From: Lithacetigena sp037446255 [NCBI: Coprothermobacterota bacterium]
GTDB lineage: Bacteria > Coprothermobacterota > HKB111
Direction of reading: 5' to 3'
Assembly: GCA_037446255.1 (NCBI GenBank)
Contig: JBBIIY010000002.1
Span: forward strand, 62,001-126,000
Length of the DNA: 64,000 nucleotides
A program made the translations under genes and the position numbers. Below the pieces are notes generated by a model. The model searched no databases. It saw nothing but the letters and a program-made list of their open reading frames with translations, and had not been told where the DNA came from. Shown here piece by piece: positions 46,090 through 54,258 of the stretch (position 1 is its first letter; every line of letters starts with the position of its first letter).

Positions 46090-46166
46090 TGGAGGCGAGG
46101 GCCGGATTTGAACCGGCGGATAGCGATTTTGCAGACCGCCGCCTTAGGCCACTTGGCTACCTCGCC
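46090..46166 (-). tRNA. tRNA-Cys (anticodon GCA)
   Basis: A 77-base gene with CCA encoded. Acceptor GGCGAGG pairs with CCTCGCC, the anticodon loop TCTGCAAAA carries GCA, and the TPsiC loop is TTCAAAT. Nine bases upstream of tRNA-Leu, so probably co-transcribed with it and the isomerase-like gene. Candidate promoter TTGGTA-N18-TATATA upstream. Confidence 0.97.
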
Positions 46167-46280
46167 ATAAATACTTTATAATTATATAATAAAGATGCAA
46201 TATTATTACCAACCTTAAGCAATTGATTCGCAAAAATAAGGGTAAAATAGATTACCTTACTAAATTTAAAGGGGTAAATA

Positions 46281-46676
46281 ATGAAAAGAGTGGAATTTAC
46301 CATTAATTCTAAAACAAATATTGAATCAATTGATATAACTGCAAAAATTAACAATTTCTTGAGAAATAATGATTTTTCCGCAAATGTGTGTAATATTTTT
46401 ATACCTCACACCACTGCTGGAGTTTCCATCAATGAAAACACTGACCCTGAGGTTATGAATGATTTTTTAAATAAAATCAATCAGTTAATCCCGGTAAATG
46501 ATCAATACCACCATTTAGAAGGCAATTCACCGGCTCATATAAAGACAGTGCTCTGTGGTAACAGCCTGATGGTACCAGTTAAAGAAAACAGATTATTATT
46601 AGGAACATGGCAGGGTATATTCCTGCTGGAATTTGATGGTCCGCGAGAAAGAAAAATCGTTTTAACTTTTTTATAA
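46281..46676 (+). CDS. UPF0047/YjbQ family protein
   Basis: A 131-residue UPF0047 protein with family signatures NIFIPHTTAGVSINENTDPEV, DQYHHLEGNSPAHIKTVLCG and LLLGTWQGIFLLEFDGPRERKI. The histidines and Glu around HHLEGNSPAH form the conserved putative active site. Reported secondary thiamine-phosphate synthase activity exists for some members, but its true role is unknown. Start ATG after AAAGGGGTAAATA. It stands alone between tRNA groups. Confidence 0.93.
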   Translation: MKRVEFTINSKTNIESIDITAKINNFLRNNDFSANVCNIFIPHTTAGVSINENTDPEVMNDFLNKINQLIPVNDQYHHLEGNSPAHIKTVLCGNSLMVPVKENRLLLGTWQGIFLLEFDGPRERKIVLTFL

Positions 46677-46792
46677 CTAGTCTGGAAAAATTATACACAA
46701 CTCACTTAGTCTCTCTGGTTTTTTTGTATTAAATTTATTAATTATAAGATATACCTTGTTATCTGACACATTACCTTGATAAGCTAAAGAGA

Positions 46793-46868
46793 TGGAGCGG
46801 GAAACGGGATTCGAACCCGCGACCCTCAGCTTGGGAAGCTGATGCTCTACCGGCTGAGCTACTCCCGC
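46793..46868 (-). tRNA. tRNA-Gly (anticodon CCC)
   Basis: A 76-base gene with CCA encoded. Acceptor GCGGGAG pairs with TTCCCGC apart from the end pair, and the anticodon loop TTCCCAA is closed by TCAGC/GCTGA. Nine bases downstream of tRNA-Phe, so the two form one transcript. Between 46677 and 46792 I see no gene or clear terminator. Confidence 0.96.
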
Positions 46869-46877
46869 ATAAGAGGA

Positions 46878-46953
46878 TGGTGCCGAGAGACGGAATTGAA
46901 CCGCCGACGCAGGGATTTTCAGTCCCTCGCTCTACCAACTGAGCTATCTCGGC
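46878..46953 (-). tRNA. tRNA-Phe (anticodon GAA)
   Basis: A 76-base gene with CCA encoded. Acceptor GCCGAGA pairs with TCTCGGC, anticodon loop ACTGAAAAT gives GAA, and the D arm AGCTCAGTTGGTAGAGC is standard. Confidence 0.97.
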
Positions 46954-46964
46954 ACAACAGATGT

Positions 46965-46973
46965 ATTATATCA
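46965..46973 (-). promoter_or_regulatory. extended -10 promoter of tRNA-Phe/tRNA-Gly
   Basis: TGATATAAT on the minus strand ends 11 bases before the mature 5' end of tRNA-Phe. No good -35 is seen, so the extended -10 may suffice. It lies just after the small EF-Tu-domain gene. Confidence 0.5.
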
Positions 46974-46994
46974 TTAATAGGTTTAAAATTTGAT

Positions 46995-47264
46995 TTATAT
47001 AGCCCTATTATTATCTATTACTTTAAAAACTACATCTCCCCTTTTTACAGGTTCAAGAACTTTTAAACCAATATTCTCTCCTAAGAGAGCTTCTTCAACA
47101 TTTTTATGTTCTACTTGCATACTGCTTACTTTTTGAAACAAATCTGATTCTTTTCCTTCAATTCGTAAATCATCGCCAATTTTTAGGGTAGCCCCTTCTA
47201 TTTTGAGGACAGCAACACCAATCTTTTTGAAATAATTTGTGATAATTCCTACTTTAATATCCAA
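46995..47264 (-). CDS. small EF-Tu domain 2-like protein
   Basis: An 89-residue protein equivalent to a single translation-factor beta barrel (domain 2 of EF-Tu-type GTPases): VGIITNYFKKIGVAVLKIEGATLKIGDDLRI, then VEHKNVEEALLGENIGLKVLEPVKRGDVVFKV. It has no GTPase domain. Similar stand-alone proteins are annotated as translation elongation factor-like. The function is unknown; tRNA or ribosome contact is conceivable. ATG preceded by AGGAGG. It lies between tRNA-Phe and a hypothetical gene on the same strand. Confidence 0.8.
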   Translation of the reverse strand: MDIKVGIITNYFKKIGVAVLKIEGATLKIGDDLRIEGKESDLFQKVSSMQVEHKNVEEALLGENIGLKVLEPVKRGDVVFKVIDNNRAI

Positions 47265-47307
47265 GGCATTTACCTCCTGTTTTTTATTATATCAGGATTC
47301 AAGAAAG

Positions 47308-47760
47308 TTAAAAAGCTTTTTTGGCGACTCTTCTTATGCCAGGGCGAAACTGATTTAGTACGGCCCCACCTTTACCATTAACTGCTTCTCCGTTAATTAG
47401 TTTTACATGCCAATCCCTTAATACCTCCTTAACCTTAGAACCAATTGCTTCTACCTTTTCCATAGCATTTATCCATGATAAATCAAAAGGTAGTTCTATG
47501 ACCAACTTCAAGTTTCCGTTAACTGAGACTTCTATATCTACGAAATCATCAAATTCAGTTCTCAGAGCCTCGGTATAAATTCCACATAGATTCTTATTAA
47601 TTTTTTGGAAAAGGACATCATTAAAAATTCCTACCCTGCTTTCTTTTTTTTCACGAGTTAATATTGTTACCCTTTTTAATATCTTCTCGTCTAAAGTAGG
47701 ATGGTAACCATTTTCTACTACATAATTAATGCCCAATATATCAACCTTTTTCATCTCCAT
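47308..47760 (-). CDS. hypothetical protein
   Basis: A 150-residue soluble protein I do not recognise. It is mixed alpha/beta with a conserved-looking basic tail (NGKGGAVLNQFRPGIRRVAKKAF) and several DxE patches (EFDDFVDIEVSVNG). No signal peptide, membrane helix or metal motif. Its ATG at 47760 overlaps the end of the iron alcohol dehydrogenase by ten bases (a second ATG at 47754 overlaps it as ATGA), so the two are translationally coupled. It is a real gene by context and codon use. Confidence 0.7.
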   Translation of the reverse strand: MEMKKVDILGINYVVENGYHPTLDEKILKRVTILTREKKESRVGIFNDVLFQKINKNLCGIYTEALRTEFDDFVDIEVSVNGNLKLVIELPFDLSWINAMEKVEAIGSKVKEVLRDWHVKLINGEAVNGKGGAVLNQFRPGIRRVAKKAF

Positions 47761-48860
47761 TGTAATTTCCTGTATAAATTAATGACTTCTTCTTTCTCGG
47801 GTGTTTTTGGTGCAGACATCATAAATCTCTTGTTATTAATCACTTCCTCTGCATAGTTATCAATAATTTCCTCAGAAATATTGGAAAACCCGGATATGAA
47901 AGGTTCTATCTCAGATATTTTATTTAAAGCTATCAATCCTTCGCATAAATCATCATAACCAAGAATATCAGAAGCTTCTTTATATTTCTTTATTATCTCA
48001 GACTTCTGCCAGAAAAATAAATGAGGCATTATCATAGCATTTGCTCTACCGTGTGGAACCTCAAAATTAGAAGTCAAAGGATATCCTATGGCGTGAGCCA
48101 GACCTGAACCAGCAGTATTGATAGTAAGTCCGCCTAATAATGAAGCCATAGATAAACCTTCGCGGTATTTATAATCTCCTGTTGCTAATAAACCCTCGTA
48201 ATTATACTTGAACCATCTTAACCCTTCCCTGGCATAGGCATCGCTAATCGACGAAGATGACCGAGAAAAAAATCCTTCCAGTAAATGAGATAGAGCATCT
48301 AATCCGGTATCAATAGTTATATTACGCGGTAAATCCAGGGTTAATTCAGGGTCAACTATTGCCAATAAAGGGATTATATGGGTAGATACCAGGGATATTT
48401 TTTTATGATTCATTGTCAGAACTGAATATTTAGTTACTTCTGAGCCAGTACCGGAAGTCGTAGGGATAGCAATTATGGGTAAGGCATTTTTTACTTTATC
48501 AATACCCAATAGTTCTTCTATAATAGTGTCCGAACCTATGGAAGCAGCGATAGCTTTTGCAGCATCCAGAGGAGAGCCACCACCAACAGCAATTACCATA
48601 TCTACCTGTTCCTGAAGGGCTAATAAAATACCCGCCCTGACAGTTTCTATGCTTGGATTGGGCTCTACCTGAAAAAAGGGCACAACCTGAAAACCATCTG
48701 TTTCTAAAGTTTTCACAATTTCCTTTCCCAGGATAGAAGTTTTACCTTTACCAGAGACGAGGAGAACTTTTTCACCATATTTTGTAATCTCCTGGGGTAA
48801 TAAAGAAAGGCTGCCTTTTCCAAAAATTATTTTAGCTGGCATCTGATAGGTAATCAGCAT
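47751..48860 (-). CDS. iron-containing alcohol dehydrogenase
   Basis: A 369-residue group III alcohol dehydrogenase. The NAD(P) site is VIAVGGGSPLDAAKAIA, and IPTTSGTGSEVTKYSVL follows. Metal-binding residues lie in DALSHLLEGFFS and GLAHAIGYPLTSNFEVPHGRANA (histidines). It reduces aldehydes or oxidises alcohols; the exact substrate is not evident. ATG with AGGAGG upstream; probable promoter TGATATAAA at about 48900-48892. The coupled downstream gene is hypothetical. Confidence 0.93.
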   Translation of the reverse strand: MLITYQMPAKIIFGKGSLSLLPQEITKYGEKVLLVSGKGKTSILGKEIVKTLETDGFQVVPFFQVEPNPSIETVRAGILLALQEQVDMVIAVGGGSPLDAAKAIAASIGSDTIIEELLGIDKVKNALPIIAIPTTSGTGSEVTKYSVLTMNHKKISLVSTHIIPLLAIVDPELTLDLPRNITIDTGLDALSHLLEGFFSRSSSSISDAYAREGLRWFKYNYEGLLATGDYKYREGLSMASLLGGLTINTAGSGLAHAIGYPLTSNFEVPHGRANAMIMPHLFFWQKSEIIKKYKEASDILGYDDLCEGLIALNKISEIEPFISGFSNISEEIIDNYAEEVINNKRFMMSAPKTPEKEEVINLYRKLQWR

Positions 48861-48891
48861 CTTTTATCCTCCTGAAAATAACATTATTTGT

Positions 48892-48948
48892 TTTATATCA
48901 AGACTTTAAGGATTAATTTTATTTAATAATTTTACCATGTGCTATAAT
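48892..48948. promoter_or_regulatory. divergent extended -10 promoters, iron-ADH (-) and DUF362 gene (+)
   Basis: Minus strand: TGATATAAA (48900-48892), leader with AGGAGG before the dehydrogenase. Plus strand: TGCTATAAT (48940-48948), seven bases before the DUF362 ATG and with no Shine-Dalgarno, so that transcript is probably leaderless. Confidence 0.5.
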
Positions 48949-48955
48949 CGTATTT

Positions 48956-50056
48956 ATGGTAAACATTTACGACCTCAAAACGAATAAAGTTGAATCAGTA
49001 ATATTTGAAATCTTGAAACCTTTTGAACCATCCGTTAATAAAAAAGAAGTACTTATTAAACCTAATCTTCTGGGTGCCTATGATCCCGAACATGGTGCTA
49101 CCACCCATCCCGAAGTAGTGAAACATATATATCAACAATTAAAGGTGCTAGGAGCTAACCCCATTGGAGGTGATTCCCCCGGAGGAACTGTAACTGATTT
49201 TGATTTTGCCGCTTCAATTTCAGGCTTAAAACAAGCCTGCGAGGGGAATTTTATCTCATTAACCCGTGAGGTAACTGAAGTTAACCTGCCTGCTAATAAA
49301 AAAATTCCTTCAATTTTTATATCTGATTTTTTTAAAAATGCTCCCTTTGTAATAAATGTTCCCAAAATGAAAACTCATACTTTAACCACAATTACCGGAG
49401 CAATCAAAAACCTTTATGGAATAATCCCGGGTAGTTTGAAGTTAAAGCTTCATTCAGAAGCACCCTCAATAGAAGAATTTTCCAGCCTTTTGATAGATAT
49501 TCTCCAGATTAGACCTCCAGATATAAACATTATGGAAGCCATTATTGCTATGGAGGGTGATGGTCCTGCTCATGGAAGTACAAGAAAAACCAACCTTATA
49601 TTATTTTCCACCAATGCTGTAGAACTTGATGCTATAGCAGCCTACATGATGGGTATTGAGCCAAGAAAAGTCCACCATTTAAGAATTGCTTATCAGAGAG
49701 GTTTGGGAGAGATTAACCCGGAAAAAATAAAAGTGACAGGTAATTTATTTCGCATTCCTTCATTCAAGCCACCTTCCACCTACAAAACCTTTTTGGAACG
49801 TACCTTAAACCGATTTGCTAATATAATTGCTCTAACCCCTGACATTAATAACAAAATTTGTAACAAATGCGGTGATTGTATAAAGAATTGCCCGAAAAAT
49901 GTTATTACAATGAAAGAATACCCCTTTATTAACCGCACAGATTGCATTTCCTGCTTTGTGTGTGCAGAAAATTGCCCTATGGGAGCAATATATATACCTA
50001 AAACCATTAAGGATGAATTTAATGCCAGAATAAAAAGGAGAATGAGTATAAAATGA
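48956..50056 (+). CDS. DUF362 protein with C-terminal 2[4Fe-4S] ferredoxin domain
   Basis: A 366-residue protein. DUF362 spans about 20-260 (KPNLLGAYDPEHGATTHPEVVK, NVPKMKTHTLTTITGAIKNLYG, IMEAIIAMEGDGPAHG). Two clusters follow, CNKCGDCIKNCP and CISCFVCAENCP (about 300-345). The family is common in anaerobes, and its reaction is unknown; an electron-transfer role is likely. ATG at 48956 with no Shine-Dalgarno. Its stop overlaps the lipid kinase start by four bases, so the two are coupled. Confidence 0.88.
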   Translation: MVNIYDLKTNKVESVIFEILKPFEPSVNKKEVLIKPNLLGAYDPEHGATTHPEVVKHIYQQLKVLGANPIGGDSPGGTVTDFDFAASISGLKQACEGNFISLTREVTEVNLPANKKIPSIFISDFFKNAPFVINVPKMKTHTLTTITGAIKNLYGIIPGSLKLKLHSEAPSIEEFSSLLIDILQIRPPDINIMEAIIAMEGDGPAHGSTRKTNLILFSTNAVELDAIAAYMMGIEPRKVHHLRIAYQRGLGEINPEKIKVTGNLFRIPSFKPPSTYKTFLERTLNRFANIIALTPDINNKICNKCGDCIKNCPKNVITMKEYPFINRTDCISCFVCAENCPMGAIYIPKTIKDEFNARIKRRMSIK

Positions 50057-50934
50057 ACATTTCTTTAATTGTAAATCCTATCGCAGCTTCTGGTAAAGCC
50101 AAAAAATTGGTCATACCCGCTGCCAAGCTATTAGAAAAAAGTGGTTGTCAGATAGACCTGCAATACAGCCGTTTCGCCGGGCATTCAATTGAACTTTCAC
50201 GAGAAGCCCTGAAAAAGAACTCAGATTTAGTAGTAGCAGTTGGTGGCGATGGAACCGCTTCCGAGGTAGCTAACCCACTGGTTGGCACAACCACCCCCCT
50301 GGGTATTCTACCTTTTGGCAGAGGAAACGATATCGCTACCAGCCTTGATATCCCTAAACAGACAGAAGAAGCGGTGAATTGCCTCTTGAAAGACGACATT
50401 AGAACAATAGATGTAGGAAAAGTAAAAGATAGATATTTTTTAGGCATTGGAGGAGTGGGTTTTGATGGTGAGGTAGTAAATATGGCTAATAGAAATCGTA
50501 AATATTTACCCCTCCCTTTTCTTGCTTATTTTGTAGGTGTGTTCGTACAAATTGCTGTTTTTAACCCCAAAAAAATTACTCTTGATATTGATGGCGTTAA
50601 ACACGAGGTCCGTGCTTATATGGTAGCTATCGGAAATGGTCCACGATATGGTGGGGGAATGATTGCCCTTCCTTATGCTTCCCTTGATGATGGAGAATTA
50701 GATTTATGCATGGTCAGAGATATTTCCAAAATTGATTTCTTGATGACCCTTCCTAAAGTCTTTACTGGTGCTCATATTCGCCACCCCGGTGTTTCTCTCT
50801 TCAAAGGTAAAAAGATAAGTGTAGAGTCAGAAGCAAACTTATTCGTGCATGCTGATGGAGAAATTTTAGGAAGGTTACCTGCTACTTTTGAAATAGCTTC
50901 CGAAAAACTTAATGTTAGAAAGGGAAAGGCTTAA
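50053..50934 (+). CDS. YegS/BmrU-type lipid (diacylglycerol) kinase
   Basis: A 293-residue lipid kinase with the nucleotide-binding VVAVGGDGTASEVANPLVG (about 57-75) and GTTTPLGILPFGRGNDIA. The C-terminal beta-rich lobe has GNGPRYGGGMIALPYASLDDGELDLCMV and HADGEILGR. It phosphorylates diacylglycerol or a related lipid at the inner membrane face. Starts ATG overlapping the DUF362 stop (ATGA). It converges with the amidohydrolase, six bases away. Confidence 0.92.
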   Translation: MNISLIVNPIAASGKAKKLVIPAAKLLEKSGCQIDLQYSRFAGHSIELSREALKKNSDLVVAVGGDGTASEVANPLVGTTTPLGILPFGRGNDIATSLDIPKQTEEAVNCLLKDDIRTIDVGKVKDRYFLGIGGVGFDGEVVNMANRNRKYLPLPFLAYFVGVFVQIAVFNPKKITLDIDGVKHEVRAYMVAIGNGPRYGGGMIALPYASLDDGELDLCMVRDISKIDFLMTLPKVFTGAHIRHPGVSLFKGKKISVESEANLFVHADGEILGRLPATFEIASEKLNVRKGKA

Positions 50935-50940
50935 CTAATT

Positions 50941-52443
50941 TCAGATATCCCCTGAAGAGTAAACAACTTTTCCACGAGTTACCGTCATCAAAGGTTTAAG
51001 GCCTAATATTTCCTGGGGATTAATTTTGTAGGGATCACCGTTTAAAACAACCAGATCTCCAACTTTTCCTACCTCTAAAGACCCTCCTTTTCTTTCTGCA
51101 CCAGCGGCAAACCAACCATTAGCAGTAAACATGTTAATAGCTTCCTTAACTTTTACCCTCTCGTTTTCGTTAGGATGATTAACAGCTGAATAAATTCCCA
51201 GTATTGGATTAATGGGAGTAACAAAAGAATCAGAGCCTCCTGCAATGGTAATCCCTTTTTTAACAATAGTTTTCAAAGGATTGGTATCATCTATTCTGCT
51301 ACCTAACCGCTTTTCATACATTTTCCCCCGACCACCCCAGTAGTATTCAAAGACTGGCTGCATACTAAGAACAATACCCAATTGACTGGCTTGTTCTATG
51401 TGTTCTTTCTTTGGTAGTTCAAAGTGTTCAATTCTATGTCTCAAATTTCGTCGTGGACTTTTCTTGATAGCTCTGGAATAGGCTCTAATAAGCTCATCTA
51501 TAGCTTCGTCTCCAATGGCATGCATAGCTATCTGGAGATTCAAAGAGTGAGCTTCAATAATAAAACCTTCTAATCTTTTAGAATCAAAATACAAAACACC
51601 TCTTTGTTGAGGTAAATCAGAATAAGGCTCTTTTATTCGGGCGGTGTGTGAGCCAAAAGATCCATCTATTAACAAACATCCTCCAATCCTTTTAAGTCCT
51701 AATTGAAGTACTTCACGGATATTCAAAGTTTGATAGTATAAAGTAACTCTCATAGGTAGAGTATTTTTTGTTTTTATAAGGGAGTCTACTGCCAGGGCGG
51801 GTGAAGTAAAACCACCTTCAAGAGCATGAACAAAAGTCACTCCTTGCTTCACTATTTCTTGTGAAAAAAGTTTCAAAGCTTTTTGAATATCATCTCTGGT
51901 TAAGGAGTTGTAAAAAGTTGAAACCGCGTTATTATACTGTTCCCTTATTAGAACAGGAGAATTATTATCTTTGATTCTCAGCATTTCCAGCCCTTTTGAA
52001 TTGGTGATAGCTGAATGACCGTCTATTCTGCTAATCAAAATAGCTTTCTCCCTGGAAACTTCATCCAGTTCAGAAAGAACAGGAATAGTTTCACCGAAAC
52101 GGGAAGGATCTAATCCCCAGCCAAAAATAACCTGCCGATCATCTTTTAAGGCCTCTATTTCCACTTTTTTTAATAATTCGCCTGAGGAGTTTATTTTTGA
52201 AAAATCAACCTCCTGGTTTTTTATAGCACTCATTACCAGGTGAACATGAGAATCAACAAACCCAGGTAGAACAGTTCTGCCCTTGAGGTCAATAATTTCA
52301 CTACTCTTCCCTAACAGCTTAGAAGTTTGATTATCACCCATAAAAACAACGATCCCCTTATCAATAACTAATGAGGGAACCGGTGTTTTCGAATTACCTG
52401 AGTATATTTTTCCATTAATTAGAGTTAATTTATGATTGTAAAT
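50941..52443 (-). CDS. YtcJ-like metal-dependent amidohydrolase, inferred AUU start
   Basis: A member of the amidohydrolase 3 (YtcJ) family: LPGFVDSHVHLVMSA metal site, GWGLDPSRFGE, IDGHSAITN, RHRIEHFELP, GSDSFVTPINP and the C-terminal strand KGGSLEVGKVGDLVVLNGDP. The first ATG (52341) would remove the N-terminal beta strands. In the same open frame upstream are KLTLINGKIYSGN and SLVIDKGIVVF, which match the family. That frame has no ATG, GTG, TTG or CTG back to its preceding stop. ATT at 52443 lies seven bases after AGAGGA and gives 500 residues. It begins 11 bases after the rpsU stop. Confidence 0.88.
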   Translation of the reverse strand: MYNHKLTLINGKIYSGNSKTPVPSLVIDKGIVVFMGDNQTSKLLGKSSEIIDLKGRTVLPGFVDSHVHLVMSAIKNQEVDFSKINSSGELLKKVEIEALKDDRQVIFGWGLDPSRFGETIPVLSELDEVSREKAILISRIDGHSAITNSKGLEMLRIKDNNSPVLIREQYNNAVSTFYNSLTRDDIQKALKLFSQEIVKQGVTFVHALEGGFTSPALAVDSLIKTKNTLPMRVTLYYQTLNIREVLQLGLKRIGGCLLIDGSFGSHTARIKEPYSDLPQQRGVLYFDSKRLEGFIIEAHSLNLQIAMHAIGDEAIDELIRAYSRAIKKSPRRNLRHRIEHFELPKKEHIEQASQLGIVLSMQPVFEYYWGGRGKMYEKRLGSRIDDTNPLKTIVKKGITIAGGSDSFVTPINPILGIYSAVNHPNENERVKVKEAINMFTANGWFAAGAERKGGSLEVGKVGDLVVLNGDPYKINPQEILGLKPLMTVTRGKVVYSSGDI

Positions 52444-52454
52444 CTCTCTTTCCT

Positions 52455-52616
52455 CTATCTTTTTTTCTTTATCCTCTTTCTTCTTAAAACTGAGGGTGGT
52501 TCAAAATACTCGTGTTTTTTCATGTCTCTAAAGATTCCTTCTTTTTCGCATTGCTTGCGGAATCTTTTAACGAGATTATCTAAACTTTCGTTATCTTTCC
52601 TTACAACCTCTGACAT
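52455..52616 (-). CDS. rpsU: 30S ribosomal protein S21
   Basis: A 53-residue, very basic protein: SEVVRKDNESLDNLVKRFRK, then EKEGIFRDMKKHEYFEPPS and a tail LRRKRIKKKR. The family pattern V.....E.ldnaLrRFkr....G.l.e..rr..ye.Ps is clear. S21 joins the 30S subunit late and aids initiation at Shine-Dalgarno sites. Start ATG 52616, nine bases after GGAGG. Stop TAG at 52457-52455 overlaps the Shine-Dalgarno of the amidohydrolase. It is short and easily missed. Confidence 0.93.
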   Translation of the reverse strand: MSEVVRKDNESLDNLVKRFRKQCEKEGIFRDMKKHEYFEPPSVLRRKRIKKKR

Positions 52617-52734
52617 TCATCACTACCTCCCTTCTTGGGGGTTTTATCCTAACTCCAAAACCCAAGTATTTGGAGAGAATTAATAATCTTGGTTTCTTAA
52701 TTTCAAGTTTCAAAACATAAATTATTAACAAATA

Positions 52735-52763
52735 AATATATCATAAGCTTAAAATAATTACAA
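52735..52763 (-). promoter_or_regulatory. sigma-70 promoter for rpsU-amidohydrolase
   Basis: On the minus strand TTGTAA (52763-52758), 17 bases, TATATT (52740-52735), predicting a leader of about 110 bases. The leader includes a weak hairpin CTCCAAA/TTTTGGAG just before the rpsU Shine-Dalgarno. Confidence 0.5.
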
Positions 52764-52798
52764 GGTATAGCTAACAAAGTTTGCAAGGTTAAATAAAT

Positions 52799-54256
52799 TT
52801 AATCTTTTGGAATCCTAACAATCTGAATCCAGGTTTGACCATACACTCGTTCTAACTCACGCCCATCCTGGAAATAAAAACGCGTTGGTGAAGTGTTATT
52901 ATCTTTTACCCAGGTCCCGCTGAAATGCTGTCCCTGTGAATAGAAGTCAATTTTTCCTTTACCAACTAAATTAGGAGTAGGTCTTCCAAGAATATCCAGT
53001 CCATGAGGTGCATACTGAACGATAATGTTACGGGCGAGAACCTCTTCTTTAGTGGCATCACGGTGAAGCACACCATTGATATAGCGTCTATAAACACCAT
53101 TATTTGATAGATAAGCATATCTGACCTGGTAATTTGAGCTGTATTCCAGAATCACTTCGGATATTTCCTTACCCTCTCTACTTATATATGCGGGTCGTAC
53201 AACTACTTCTTTGGAAGGTTCTTCTACGCCCAGGGTGGATAGATTTACATAAAGATTATAGGGAGCCTTTCGAGAAGAATCACGGAAGAAACCGGGATTA
53301 CCTGAAGTTATAGCATTCGTACTGTTTACTTTCCAATCTTTGATTTGAATCAGGATATCGGTACCAGCACTGGCATAAATATAATTAACACTGTTTTCCA
53401 TAGCCAATATTATGCTGTGACTCCGAGCACTTCGTATGGGCCCTACTTTCGTAGGGAAGGATGAAAAAAGAGCTAAATAGCGCGTTATTCCTCCTTCCAC
53501 TTCATACTCATATATCAGGCTTGCTTTAGCTAAACCGTGTTGAGGCCTGGCACTAGGGTAATTGTCAATTACAATACCATATACAGGCTTACGCTCTGCC
53601 TGTGGTGTAATTTTTACTAATTCAACAGCCAATCTTTTTTTAGCTGCTTCCAGAAGGTTGTCTTTCACGCGAAGCTGGTCAATGAGATTTTTGTATTCTC
53701 CATCTTTCTGACTCCTTAGTTCAAGAAGCAATTGCCTTTTGCTGGTAATTTCTGTTTTTTGCTTAATTATTAAAGCCTGTTCATTCTTAACATAACTGAT
53801 CAGTTCCGCATCCCTATTCAGAATTCTCGTTAAGTACCCCACCCAGACAATAACATCACCTAAATTTTCTGATTTTAGCAATAACTCCAGGTAAGAAATC
53901 CTTCCTCTGATATAAGCACTACGGACGCGACTGGCGAAAATCCGATTTTTCTCTTTTAATCTGGATTCTGATTGGGTAAGTTCAGTTTCTAACCTTGATA
54001 ACTGAATTTCTGTTTCCAGATATTCCTGGTTTAGTTCTTTAATCCTTCTTTCTCTATTGTTGATGGAATCATCTAAGGCTTTTATTACTTTTTCCAGTTC
54101 AGCTATTTCTGTTTTAGTTATTTCAACTTTCTTTCTAATATCTTCAAGAGAAGCATAGGTAGTGTTATAAAACCCACTTAACATAGATATAATTAAAACG
54201 ACCAATAAGACAGTTGAAATCCAGAAAAGGTATAATTTAGAATTCCGTATTTCCAT
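52799..54256 (-). CDS. EnvC/PcsB-like coiled coil fused to DUF3048 (YerB-type), FtsEX partner candidate
   Basis: A 485-residue exported or membrane-anchored protein. A hydrophobic segment (about 10-30) is followed by a long coiled coil (about 35-215) carrying the EnvC/CwlO/PcsB hallmark SAYIRGRISYLELLLKSENL and a YLTRILNRDAELI helix. Where known FtsEX effectors have LytM, NlpC/P60 or CHAP hydrolases, this protein has DUF3048: IDNYPSARPQHGLAKASL, EGGITRYLALF and KVGPIRSARSHS (about 222-290), then the C-terminal half ending GQTWIQIV. It lies two bases downstream of ftsX. An FtsEX-controlled wall function is inferred. Confidence 0.85.
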   Translation of the reverse strand: MEIRNSKLYLFWISTVLLVVLIISMLSGFYNTTYASLEDIRKKVEITKTEIAELEKVIKALDDSINNRERRIKELNQEYLETEIQLSRLETELTQSESRLKEKNRIFASRVRSAYIRGRISYLELLLKSENLGDVIVWVGYLTRILNRDAELISYVKNEQALIIKQKTEITSKRQLLLELRSQKDGEYKNLIDQLRVKDNLLEAAKKRLAVELVKITPQAERKPVYGIVIDNYPSARPQHGLAKASLIYEYEVEGGITRYLALFSSFPTKVGPIRSARSHSIILAMENSVNYIYASAGTDILIQIKDWKVNSTNAITSGNPGFFRDSSRKAPYNLYVNLSTLGVEEPSKEVVVRPAYISREGKEISEVILEYSSNYQVRYAYLSNNGVYRRYINGVLHRDATKEEVLARNIIVQYAPHGLDILGRPTPNLVGKGKIDFYSQGQHFSGTWVKDNNTSPTRFYFQDGRELERVYGQTWIQIVRIPKD

Positions 54257-54258
54257 TG

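Noticed and set aside
46842-47066. Plus-strand open frame containing CRETELNRRRRDFQS
   Set aside because: It is the reverse complement of the tRNA-Gly and tRNA-Phe genes, a well-known false ORF type.
52432-52683. Plus-strand open frame of 83 codons
   Set aside because: It is antisense to rpsU, whose S21 family pattern is unmistakable on the minus strand.
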